The notes beneath the pieces are model-generated. The model searched no databases. It was not told where the DNA came from and saw only the letters and a list, made by a program, of their open reading frames with translations. From Thiobacillus sp. (GTDB taxonomy: Bacteria > Pseudomonadota > Gammaproteobacteria > Burkholderiales > Thiobacillaceae): DNA of 14,352 bases. The DNA lies in NCBI GenBank assembly GCA_018780025.1, contig JADMKH010000260.1, positions 14,826 through 29,177 on the forward strand. Reading direction: 5' to 3'. Each line of letters starts with the position of its first letter. Positions within the stretch are counted from its first letter, which is position 1. This document shows, piece after piece, positions 8,301 through 13,787 of the stretch. A program made the position numbers and the translations under genes.

Positions 8301-8390
8301 ATAAGCGCCAATCACAGCCGCGATCAACAGGCCCATGCCCAGCGTGTAAGCGGCCCGGATACGGGTCAGCAATTCCAGGTTTGTTTTCAT
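5385..8390 (-). CDS. Hybrid sensor histidine kinase: PilJ/NarX-like sensor, FixL-like PAS, PAS, HisKA, HATPase, two receivers
   Basis: Numbered from the upstream ATG at 8396 (1003 residues): membrane helices lie at about 18-36 and 195-213 and enclose a helical periplasmic domain whose AQQRMWSQRI (53-62) resembles the PilJ/NarX-type sensor. A coiled segment (about 214-250) leads to PAS1 (about 250-365). PAS1 closely follows FixL: MPEPYHSEHDGYL places H305 at the haem-ligand position and R325 at the position of FixL Arg220, while the Arg206 equivalent is H311. PAS2 spans about 376-505. HisKA has SHELRTPLTS with H522. The HATPase has the N-box NLLSNAAKF, DEGPGIP and GGTGLGLSI. Receiver 1 has acceptor D799 and K853; receiver 2 has D925 and K971. 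I prefer the ATG at 8390, two codons in, because GAGAGG sits six bases before it. It heads an operon with the receiver gene. The trigger is unknown; oxygen or another haem ligand is an inference. Confidence 0.93.
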   Translation of the reverse strand: MKTNLELLTRIRAAYTLGMGLLIAAVIGAYFLVDTRIHKREQDAALIYSVAQQRMWSQRILLLATRLASPDDAAGRDKSREDLNTALAEMRKSHQAVQAALQDPDARKSFAEVNALYFDGPASINNQVQAYLIGIERVAALRSDRLIANALAPDSSLRKQARNLLRGFQTAVQVTVEDSRNQVKSLQRLYRALVAGTVLLALALVFLVFRPMEQRILRERTLLRDMNARLEDLAEKRAAELMRSEVRAEGVLNTVLDGIITIDGRGIIQSFNPAAERLFGYAARAVIGQNVKILMPEPYHSEHDGYLQHYADTREARIIGTGREVTGKRRDGSTFPMELAVNEFEKGSGKGYVGIVHDITERKQAEAELRAVTAMRQAILDSANFSIIAANPEGVITVFNAGAQRMLGYTAEEVVGKLTPAAIHVPDEVVARARALSDELGKTIEPGFEAFVVKTRDGMPDENEWTYVRKDGSTYPVLLSVTALFDAAGAIYGYLGIGYDITERKRMELMKREFISTVSHELRTPLTSIRGALGLVAGGATGALPDKAKELINIASTNCDRLVRLINDILDMEKIESGKMVFDMRLLDLPALVNETIAANQAYAAQHQTAIVVDGELPDLRVMGDRDRLIQVMTNLLSNAAKFTPPGGSVHVSLEQRGAYARIAVRDEGPGIPEEFQSRLFQKFSQADSSDTRKKGGTGLGLSITKAIVEHLRGRISYQTEKNKGTTFFVDLPLQAAAMEISQKQGPRILIVEDDPDIAKLIRLILEQQGYAADTAGSVPEARERLAAATYAAMTLDLLLHRESGIGFLQQLRSNPETAALPVIVVSAVADEGRKLLENAAVLSVLDWLEKPIDEPRLLQAVSRAVKSGPRKGRRVLHVEDDLDIAAIVRAMLEGVADIELADSLDAARDRLGMGDYSLVILDIGLPDGSGLDLLPLLNAAEPPIPVLVFSAQEVDEDIRIQVSAAFVKSRTDEKSLVRAIRSSLEMAGPFPVDPVLIEPR

Positions 8391-8663
8391 TCTCATCCTC
8401 TCACTGGCGCATCCGGCTTTTCTGAAGTTCAGGCGTTGGGCTCATGCTTTCATGCTGTCCTGGAGAAACGGATGGGAAAGGCTCCACGGTTTGAGACTTC
8501 ACGGTGAGCATCGAGCGCTGCGGGGCCAGGCTCAACGGGTACCCGCAGGAATTGCTGCTACTGTACCGATAGAACCGGATACAGCCCGAATAGCCCTGCG
8601 ACAATCAAAACAGGCAGGCTCAAGACGCTTTTTCTGGCGCCCCCAGGCCGCCCCCTCTTCGGA
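8391..8663. other. Intergenic region between darP and the kinase operon
   Basis: These 273 bases separate the end of darP from the start of the kinase gene, both on the minus strand, so they should hold the kinase operon's promoter. I could not pick a convincing -35/-10 pair. The region contains a perfect ten-base palindrome, CGGGTACCCG, at 8536-8545. A GC-rich stretch follows the darP stop but has no clear stem followed by a T-tract. Short frames here (for example a minus-strand one at 8401-8604) look non-coding. Confidence 0.4.
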
Positions 8664-9227
8664 TTATTTTGTTTCGATGGCCGCGCGAACCACCCGAAAA
8701 ATCTCCCGGAAAGACCTGGGCGGCTTGCTGTGTGCTGCTTCGTCGCGCGCATTGCGAATGAGCTGGCGCAGATGGGTGACATCTGTGTCGGGAAAACTAT
8801 TGAGGAATAGCGTCAGGGCTTCATTGTCGGCAATGAGCTTGTCGCGCCATTTTTCAGCCTGATGCAGCTTGAGGTTTGCCTCTGCCGACACCCCATTGAA
8901 GACGTCGAGCTGCACCTGAATCGGCGCCGCATCGATATGCCGCATGATCTTGCCGATATATTGCTTTTGCCGTCGCAGCGCGCCATTCTGGGTGATCTTG
9001 CGGCAGGCTGCGACAGCTGCCCGCAGATCGTCCGGCAGTTCCATGCGCTTGAATTGCGAATCAGGAAGCTTGACGAGTTCTTCGCCAAGCGCCTGCAGCG
9101 CTTCTACATCGCGTTTTTGCTGGCTTTTGCTGGGGCCATCGTAGACATCATCGGGGTCAAACTCTAACTCTGCATCGGGGTCAATCAGGCGCACGGCGGG
9201 ACTTTCGGTTACTGTTATTATCACCAT
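8664..9227 (-). CDS. darP: Ribosome biogenesis factor DarP (YjgA, DUF615)
   Basis: DarP (formerly YjgA) binds late 50S ribosomal precursors and helps maturation around the peptidyl-transferase centre. The 187-residue product matches the family's length (E. coli about 183). It has the typical acidic N-terminus followed by PSKSQQKRDVEALQALGEEL (32-51), and the helical segments QNGALRRQKQYIGKIMR (80-96) and FREIFRVVRAAI (173-184). The ATG at 9227 gives the family N-terminus. The frame stays open for hundreds of codons further upstream, but that part is antisense to pmbA. There is no strong Shine-Dalgarno. It lies head to head with pmbA across 57 bases, an arrangement that I recall as common in Betaproteobacteria. 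Confidence 0.93.
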   Translation of the reverse strand: MVIITVTESPAVRLIDPDAELEFDPDDVYDGPSKSQQKRDVEALQALGEELVKLPDSQFKRMELPDDLRAAVAACRKITQNGALRRQKQYIGKIMRHIDAAPIQVQLDVFNGVSAEANLKLHQAEKWRDKLIADNEALTLFLNSFPDTDVTHLRQLIRNARDEAAHSKPPRSFREIFRVVRAAIETK

Positions 9228-9250
9228 TGTAGTTTCTAGCCCCAGAAAAG

Positions 9251-9278
9251 CGTATTCGCGCCCTCCACCTTTTGTAAA
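9251..9278 (-). promoter_or_regulatory. Possible promoter for darP
   Basis: On the minus strand TTTACA (9278-9273) matches the -35 consensus at five of six positions. It is followed after 16 bases by AATACG (9256-9251), a poor -10. It sits in the 57-base divergent gap between darP and pmbA, which must hold both promoters. The evidence is one good hexamer and the position only. Confidence 0.22.
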
Positions 9279-9284
9279 TTCACT

Positions 9285-10625
9285 ATGTCCCGCTCCCAAT
9301 TCAGCTATACCCGCGACCAGCTCATTGCCCTGTCTCAACTCGTGATCGGGCACGCCACCCAACTGGGCGCCACCGCTGCAGACACCGAGATCTCCGAAGG
9401 CGTCGGCCAGAACGTCAGCGTGCGTCAGGGTGAAATCGAGACCATCGAATACAACAAGGACAAAGGCGCGGGGGTCACCGTCCACATCGGCCTGCACCGT
9501 GGTCACGCCTCGACCTCCGATTTGTCGGAAGCGGCGCTGAAAAGCGCGGTCGAAAAGGCGATGACCATCGCCCGCTATACCGCCGAGGACGACTGCGCCG
9601 GCCTGCCGGATGCCGACAAGGTCGCTCAGGACATCCGCGATCTTGACCTCTACCACCCCTGGTCGCTGACCGTGGAAGAAGCGGCCGAACGTGCCCGTGC
9701 CTGCGAAGCCGCGGCGCTGGCGATCGACAAACGGCTGACCAACTCCGAAGGCGCGGGCGTCAACTGCCACACCTCGCATTTCATCTACGCCAACAGCCTC
9801 GGTTTCTGCAACGGCTATGCGGGGTCGCGCCACGGCATGTCGGTCGCGGTGATCGGCGAGGACCGCGGCGCGATGCAGCGCGACTACTGGTATACCAGCG
9901 CGCGCAATGCCAACGACCTGGATGCCCCCGAAGTCGTGGGCCGCATCGCCGGCACGCGCACGATGCGGCGGCTCAACGGCCGCAAGCTCGACACCCGCAC
10001 CTGCCCGGTCATCTTCGAAGCGCAGATCGCCACTGGCCTGATCGGCAACTTCGTCGCGGCAGTTTCCGGCGGCAGCCTGTACCGCAAATCGTCGTTCCTG
10101 CTCGACAGCCTGGGCCAGCAGGTGTTTGCGCCGCGGGTGCAAATCCGCGAGCAGCCCTTCATCCCGAACGGCCTCGGCAGCGCACCCTTCGACAGCGAAG
10201 GCGTCGCCTGCCTGGAGCGCGACATCGTCAAAGACGGCGTGCTGCAGGGCTATTTCCTGTCGAGCTATTCGGCCCGCAAGCTGGGCATGACGACGACCGG
10301 CAACGCCGGCGGCAGCCACAATCTCATCGTCACCCCCGGCGAACACGACCTCGATGGCCTGTTGAAACAGATGGGCAGCGGCCTGCTGGTCACCGAACTG
10401 CTCGGCTCCGGCGCCAACATGGTCACCGGCGACTACTCGCGCGGCGCCGCCGGTTTCTGGGTGGAAAACGGCGAGATTCAATATCCGGTCGAGGAAATCA
10501 CCATCGCCGGTAACCTGGCCACCATGTTCAAGGGCATCGTCGACATCGGCACCGATATCGAGCGGCGCAGCTCCAAGCAGGTCGGCTCGATTCTGATCGA
10601 CAGGATGACGGTGGCAGGCAACTAA
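9285..10625 (+). CDS. pmbA: PmbA/TldE-family metallopeptidase subunit
   Basis: PmbA (TldE) pairs with TldD to form a cytoplasmic protease that processes certain peptides, such as microcin B17 precursor, and degrades CcdA. The 446-residue product is full length. Family features seen are the N-terminal part with SEGVGQNVSVRQGEIETIEY (37-56) and the C-terminal part with GMTTTGNAGGSHNLIV and the end segment VEEITIAGNLATMFKGI. There is no HExxH-type zinc motif, which fits TldE and not the catalytic TldD subunit. No tldD is in the window, so the partner must be encoded elsewhere. The ATG at 9285 fits the family start, though no clear Shine-Dalgarno precedes it. It is followed on the same strand by the esterase gene, with a hairpin in the gap. 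Confidence 0.95.
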   Translation: MSRSQFSYTRDQLIALSQLVIGHATQLGATAADTEISEGVGQNVSVRQGEIETIEYNKDKGAGVTVHIGLHRGHASTSDLSEAALKSAVEKAMTIARYTAEDDCAGLPDADKVAQDIRDLDLYHPWSLTVEEAAERARACEAAALAIDKRLTNSEGAGVNCHTSHFIYANSLGFCNGYAGSRHGMSVAVIGEDRGAMQRDYWYTSARNANDLDAPEVVGRIAGTRTMRRLNGRKLDTRTCPVIFEAQIATGLIGNFVAAVSGGSLYRKSSFLLDSLGQQVFAPRVQIREQPFIPNGLGSAPFDSEGVACLERDIVKDGVLQGYFLSSYSARKLGMTTTGNAGGSHNLIVTPGEHDLDGLLKQMGSGLLVTELLGSGANMVTGDYSRGAAGFWVENGEIQYPVEEITIAGNLATMFKGIVDIGTDIERRSSKQVGSILIDRMTVAGN

Positions 10626-10647
10626 ATGCTGGCAGCACATACGACTC

Positions 10648-10670
10648 CACACGGGCTTCAGCCCGTAGTG
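10648..10670 (+). repeat. Short hairpin (REP-like inverted repeat) between pmbA and the esterase gene
   Basis: ACGGGC (10651-10656) and GCCCGT (10661-10666) form a perfect six-pair stem around TTCA. Three more pairs (CAC at 10648-10650 with GTG at 10668-10670) extend it past one bulged A. There is no T-tract, so it is not a standard terminator. It resembles the solitary REP-type palindromes common in proteobacterial gaps, and it lies four bases before the GGAG that serves the next gene. It may stabilise the upstream mRNA or modulate translation downstream. Only one copy is visible here. Confidence 0.5.
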
Positions 10671-10688
10671 GATCGGAGAAACCTTGTG

Positions 10689-11291
10689 ATGAGCCGCTTT
10701 ATCTTTGCGGTTTGTTTTGCTTTACTGCTCGCCGCGTGCGAGCGCGCGCCGACGCTGCCCAGGCTCAGCCCGCACGATATCATCGTCGCCTTTGGCGACA
10801 GCCTCACCCACGGCACCGGTGCAAGCGAAGCAACAGCTTACCCTGCGGTGCTGGCGACACTCACCGGCCGCACGGTCATCAACGCCGGCGTGCCCGGCGA
10901 CACCACGTCCTCGGGTTTGCAGCGTCTGCCCGAGGTGCTGGCCGAATACAAACCGCGCCTGGTGCTGCTGTGCCTGGGTGGCAACGACATGCTGAAAAGG
11001 CAATCCGCAGCCAGCACCGAAAACAATCTGCGCCTGCTGGTGCAGACCATCCGCGCCAGCGGCGCCAACGTGGTGTTGATCGGCGTGCCCGAACCGAAGC
11101 TTTTCGGCGGCGCACCGGATTTCTACACCCGGGTTGCCAAAGACATGAAACTACCGCTTGAGCGCGATGCGTTTAACGACGTATTAAAAGACAATCGTCT
11201 TAAATCCGATCCCATCCACGCCAACGCAGCCGGCTACCGCCAGGTCGCCGAACGACTCGCGGCATTTCTCAAGGAGGCAGGCGCACTATGA
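10689..11291 (+). CDS. SGNH/GDSL-family esterase (TesA/arylesterase-like), predicted lipoprotein
   Basis: The product (200 residues from the ATG at 10689) is an SGNH hydrolase related to TesA-type thioesterase/lysophospholipase/arylesterases. Block I is AFGDSLTHG with nucleophile S38. Block II centres on G70 in NAGVPGDTTS. Block III is LGGND (96-100). Block V is DPIH with D174 and H177. The N-terminus reads FALLLAAC, a lipobox with C17, and the next residue is Glu, so it should be lipid-anchored and probably sorted to the outer membrane. GGAG at 10675-10678 is ten bases before this ATG but seven before a GTG at 10686, which could be the true start and adds one residue. Its stop overlaps the dctQ start (ATGA), so it is probably translated together with the transporter. 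The substrate is unknown. Confidence 0.9.
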   Translation: MSRFIFAVCFALLLAACERAPTLPRLSPHDIIVAFGDSLTHGTGASEATAYPAVLATLTGRTVINAGVPGDTTSSGLQRLPEVLAEYKPRLVLLCLGGNDMLKRQSAASTENNLRLLVQTIRASGANVVLIGVPEPKLFGGAPDFYTRVAKDMKLPLERDAFNDVLKDNRLKSDPIHANAAGYRQVAERLAAFLKEAGAL

Positions 11292-11827
11292 ACGCCTTGC
11301 TTACCCTCGCCCGCCTGATCGACGCACTGACCGAGCGCGTGGGCCGGTTGTCGATCTGGCTGGTGCTCATCGCCACGCTGATTTCGGCGGGCAACGCGCT
11401 GGCCCGCTATGCGCTCGGCGAAAGCTCGAACGCCTGGCTGGAAATCCAGTGGTATCTGTTCGGCGCGATGTTCCTCTTGGCGGCGGGCTATACGCTGAAG
11501 CACAACGGCCATGTGCGCATAGACATTTTCTACAACCGCTTCGGCGCGCGCGGTCAGGCCTGGATCGACCTCCTCGGTGGCCTGCTGTTTTTGCTGCCGA
11601 TGGCGGTGTTGCTGGCGTGGCTGGCGTGGCCGATGTTTCTGGATGCCTGGCTAACACACGAGATGTCGCCCGACGCGGGCGGGCTGGTGCGCTGGCCGGT
11701 GAAGCTGCTGCTGCCTGCCGGCTTTGCCCTGCTCGCGCTGCAGGGTCTGGCCGAAGTGATCAAGCGAATAGGCATCCTCAGCGGACACCTCATCCTTCCT
11801 CGCGAAGCCCCTGAGACGGAAGTCTGA
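11288..11827 (+). CDS. dctQ: TRAP transporter small permease, DctQ family
   Basis: DctQ is the small membrane subunit of tripartite ATP-independent periplasmic transporters, which take up organic acids and related solutes using an ion gradient. The 179-residue product has four membrane segments (about 20-38, 52-68, 92-113, 138-157). Between the second and third it carries the family stretch YTLKHNGHVRIDIFYNRF (68-85). The ATG overlaps the esterase stop, and AAGGAGG lies ten bases upstream within the esterase gene. The next gene starts on its last base (TGATG), as is usual for dctQ-dctM pairs. The substrate cannot be read from the sequence. Confidence 0.92.
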   Translation: MNALLTLARLIDALTERVGRLSIWLVLIATLISAGNALARYALGESSNAWLEIQWYLFGAMFLLAAGYTLKHNGHVRIDIFYNRFGARGQAWIDLLGGLLFLLPMAVLLAWLAWPMFLDAWLTHEMSPDAGGLVRWPVKLLLPAGFALLALQGLAEVIKRIGILSGHLILPREAPETEV

Positions 11828-13233
11828 TGGAAGCGCTGCTGCTGAAAAACATCGCGCCGCTGATGTTCCTCGGCCTGGTGGTGTTCCTGCTGCTGGGCTA
11901 CCCGGTGGCATTTGCGCTTGCCGCCAACGGCCTTTTGTTCGCCGGCATCGGCATCGCTGTCGGCCTGTTCGATTTCTCGCTGCTGCAAGCCTTGCCCGAA
12001 CGCGTCTACGGCATCGTCGCCAACCCCACGCTGCTGGCGATTCCCTTCTTCGCCTTCATGGGGCTGATCCTCGAACGCTCCGGCATGGCCGAAGACCTGC
12101 TCGACACCATCGGCCAGCTGTTCGGCTCGGTGCGCGGCGGCCTCGCCTACGCAGTAATCCTGGTCGGCGGCCTGCTCGCCGCCACCACCGGCGTGGTTGC
12201 TGCCACGGTGATTGCCATGGGCCTGATCTCGTTGCCGGTGATGCTGCGCTACGGCTACGACAAGCGGCTGGCAACGGGCGTCATTGCCGCATCGGGCACG
12301 CTGGCGCAAATTATTCCCCCGTCGATTGTGTTGATCGTGCTGGCCGACCAGCTCAATGTCCCGGTCGGCGCCATGTACAAGGGCGCGCTGCTGCCCGGCA
12401 TGGTGATGGTGGGCCTGTATCTGGCGTATGTATTCGCTGTGACGCTGTTCAAGCCCCACGCCGCGCCCGCCATGCCAGCCAGCGCGCGCACCCTGCACGG
12501 CTCGGCGCTGTTGCTGCGCGTGTTCACCACCTTGATCCCGCCGCTGGTGCTGATTTTCCTGGTGCTCGGCACCATCTTCCTCGGCATCGCGACGCCGACC
12601 GAAGGCGGCGCCATGGGCGCAGCCGGCGCGCTGTTACTGGCACTTGGACGGGGCCGACTGTCCCGACTCAAGCTGACGCAGGCAATGGACAGCACCACCC
12701 GCCTGACCACCTTCGTCATCTTCATCCTCATCGGCTCAACGATTTTCTCGCTCGTCTTCCGCGGACTCGACGGCGACCTCTGGGTCGAACATCTATTCAA
12801 CCAACTGCCCGGCGGCGTGCTCGGTTTTCTCATCGCGGTGAATCTGCTGGTGTTCACGCTGGCGTTCTTTCTCGATTTTTTCGAGATCGCCTTCATCGTG
12901 GTGCCGCTGATCGGCCCCATCGCCTACAAGCTCGGCATCGACCCCGTCTGGTTTGGCGTCATGCTCGCGGTCAACATGCAAACCGCCTTCATGCATCCCC
13001 CTTTCGGCTTTGCGCTGTTCTACCTGCGCAGCGTGGCGCCCCGATCCATTCGCACCGCCGATATTTACTGGGGCGCGATTCCCTTCCTGCTCATCCAGCT
13101 TGCCATGGTGGCCATCGTGCTGAGCTTCCCGCAGATCGTATTGCGCGACGCCCCGCCCGACGCCAGCAGCGTCCAGGAAATCCATATTGACGTCGACCCC
13201 GACGCGTATTACCTGCCTGCCGAGTGGCGATGA
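11827..13233 (+). CDS. dctM: TRAP transporter large permease, DctM family
   Basis: DctM is the large subunit that forms the TRAP transport pathway in the inner membrane. The 468-residue product is hydrophobic nearly throughout. It has the conserved stretches GYPVAFALAANGLLFAG near the N-terminus, NPTLLAIPFFAFMGLILERS at about 66-85, ATPTEGGAMGAAGALLLALG in the middle and MQTAFMHPPFGFALFYLRS near the end. A hydrophilic acidic tail of about 30 residues (RDAPPDASS onward) follows the last helix, which makes it somewhat longer than the typical 425-430 residues. It begins on the last base of dctQ. No gene for the periplasmic binding subunit (DctP or TAXI) follows it or lies elsewhere in the window. 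Confidence 0.94.
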   Translation: MEALLLKNIAPLMFLGLVVFLLLGYPVAFALAANGLLFAGIGIAVGLFDFSLLQALPERVYGIVANPTLLAIPFFAFMGLILERSGMAEDLLDTIGQLFGSVRGGLAYAVILVGGLLAATTGVVAATVIAMGLISLPVMLRYGYDKRLATGVIAASGTLAQIIPPSIVLIVLADQLNVPVGAMYKGALLPGMVMVGLYLAYVFAVTLFKPHAAPAMPASARTLHGSALLLRVFTTLIPPLVLIFLVLGTIFLGIATPTEGGAMGAAGALLLALGRGRLSRLKLTQAMDSTTRLTTFVIFILIGSTIFSLVFRGLDGDLWVEHLFNQLPGGVLGFLIAVNLLVFTLAFFLDFFEIAFIVVPLIGPIAYKLGIDPVWFGVMLAVNMQTAFMHPPFGFALFYLRSVAPRSIRTADIYWGAIPFLLIQLAMVAIVLSFPQIVLRDAPPDASSVQEIHIDVDPDAYYLPAEWR

Positions 13234-13366
13234 GCATCCGCGCCACAGGGCTAAGCTCAGGATTTTCCTTATAAAATCGGCTCAAACGTGCGAAAATACC
13301 GGGTCGCGCGTTTTGCATTGCCTGACACGCGCTGCTTTTTCAAATTCACCTCCAAGGACAAACCCC
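13234..13366 (+). promoter_or_regulatory. Leader/promoter region of the FKBP gene
   Basis: This 133-base gap follows dctM. It contains an AT-rich patch with TATAAA at 13270-13275, a reasonable -10 candidate, but no good -35 lies 16-18 bases upstream. AAGGA at 13354-13358 is the Shine-Dalgarno, eight bases before the FKBP ATG. I see no terminator-like stem for the TRAP genes. Confidence 0.3.
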
Positions 13367-13693
13367 ATGAGCGAACTCATCATTGAAGAACTGACGGTTG
13401 GCGACGGCGCGACTGCTGCAGCCGGACAATCCGTTTCCGTGCATTACACCGGCTGGCTCACCGACGGCACCAAATTCGACTCCAGCGTCGACCGTAACGA
13501 CCCATTCGAATTCAACCTCGGCCGCGGCCAGGTTATTTCAGGCTGGGATCAGGGCGTGGCCGGCATGCAGGTTGGCGGCAAGCGCAAGCTCACCATCCCG
13601 CCGGCTTTAGGCTACGGTGAACGCGGCGCCGGCGGCGTGATTCCGCCGAACGCCACGCTGGTGTTCGAAGTGGAACTGCTGGGCATACTCTGA
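13367..13693 (+). CDS. FKBP-type peptidyl-prolyl cis-trans isomerase
   Basis: The 108-residue product is a minimal single-domain FKBP that catalyses proline isomerisation and assists folding. It has no signal peptide, so it should be cytoplasmic. The active-site residues line up with human FKBP12 at an offset of one: Y27, F37, D38, F47, V56, I57, W60, Y83 and F100. Motifs include VHYTGWLTDGTKFDSS (24-39) and GYGERGAGGVIPPNATLVFE (82-101). The ATG at 13367 has a good Shine-Dalgarno and gives the usual short N-terminus; the frame is open upstream but codes for nothing recognisable. A hairpin follows the stop, so it is probably transcribed alone. Loop-inserted SlyD or FkpB types are excluded because there is no flap insertion. 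Confidence 0.95.
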   Translation: MSELIIEELTVGDGATAAAGQSVSVHYTGWLTDGTKFDSSVDRNDPFEFNLGRGQVISGWDQGVAGMQVGGKRKLTIPPALGYGERGAGGVIPPNATLVFEVELLGIL

Positions 13694-13716
13694 GTCTCAT
13701 TTCGCAGCGTCCAACC

Positions 13717-13760
13717 GGGAGGGGGCGGGCTAGCCGAAGGGCTGCCGGGCTCCCTTCTGT
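13717..13760 (+). terminator. Predicted hairpin terminator after the FKBP gene
   Basis: Starting 23 bases after the FKBP stop, GGGAG (13717-13721) pairs with CTCCC (13750-13754). Inside it GGCTAGCC (13728-13735) pairs with GGCTGCC (13740-13746), with one bulged T, around a GAAG loop. The stem is GC-rich, and a mixed T-rich run (TTCTGTGCTTTT) follows. The T-tract is imperfect, so the terminator call is moderate. Confidence 0.5.
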
Positions 13761-13787
13761 GCTTTTAACCACGGGTAAAATCCCCTC

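Noticed and set aside
8401..8604. A minus-strand frame of 67 codons just upstream of the kinase gene
   Set aside because: It has low-complexity Ser/Pro-rich content, no Shine-Dalgarno and no family likeness; it more likely lies in the promoter and leader region.
8664..10652. A single minus-strand open frame of 662 codons running through darP and the whole antisense of pmbA
   Set aside because: Only the last 187 codons match a family (DarP). The rest is antisense to a well-supported pmbA gene and has the Ala/Val/Asp/Gly-rich composition typical of a shadow frame in GC-rich coding DNA.
11554..12498. A minus-strand open frame of 314 codons opposite dctQ/dctM
   Set aside because: The His/Gln/Arg-rich product matches nothing, and the opposite strand has strong TRAP permease motifs.
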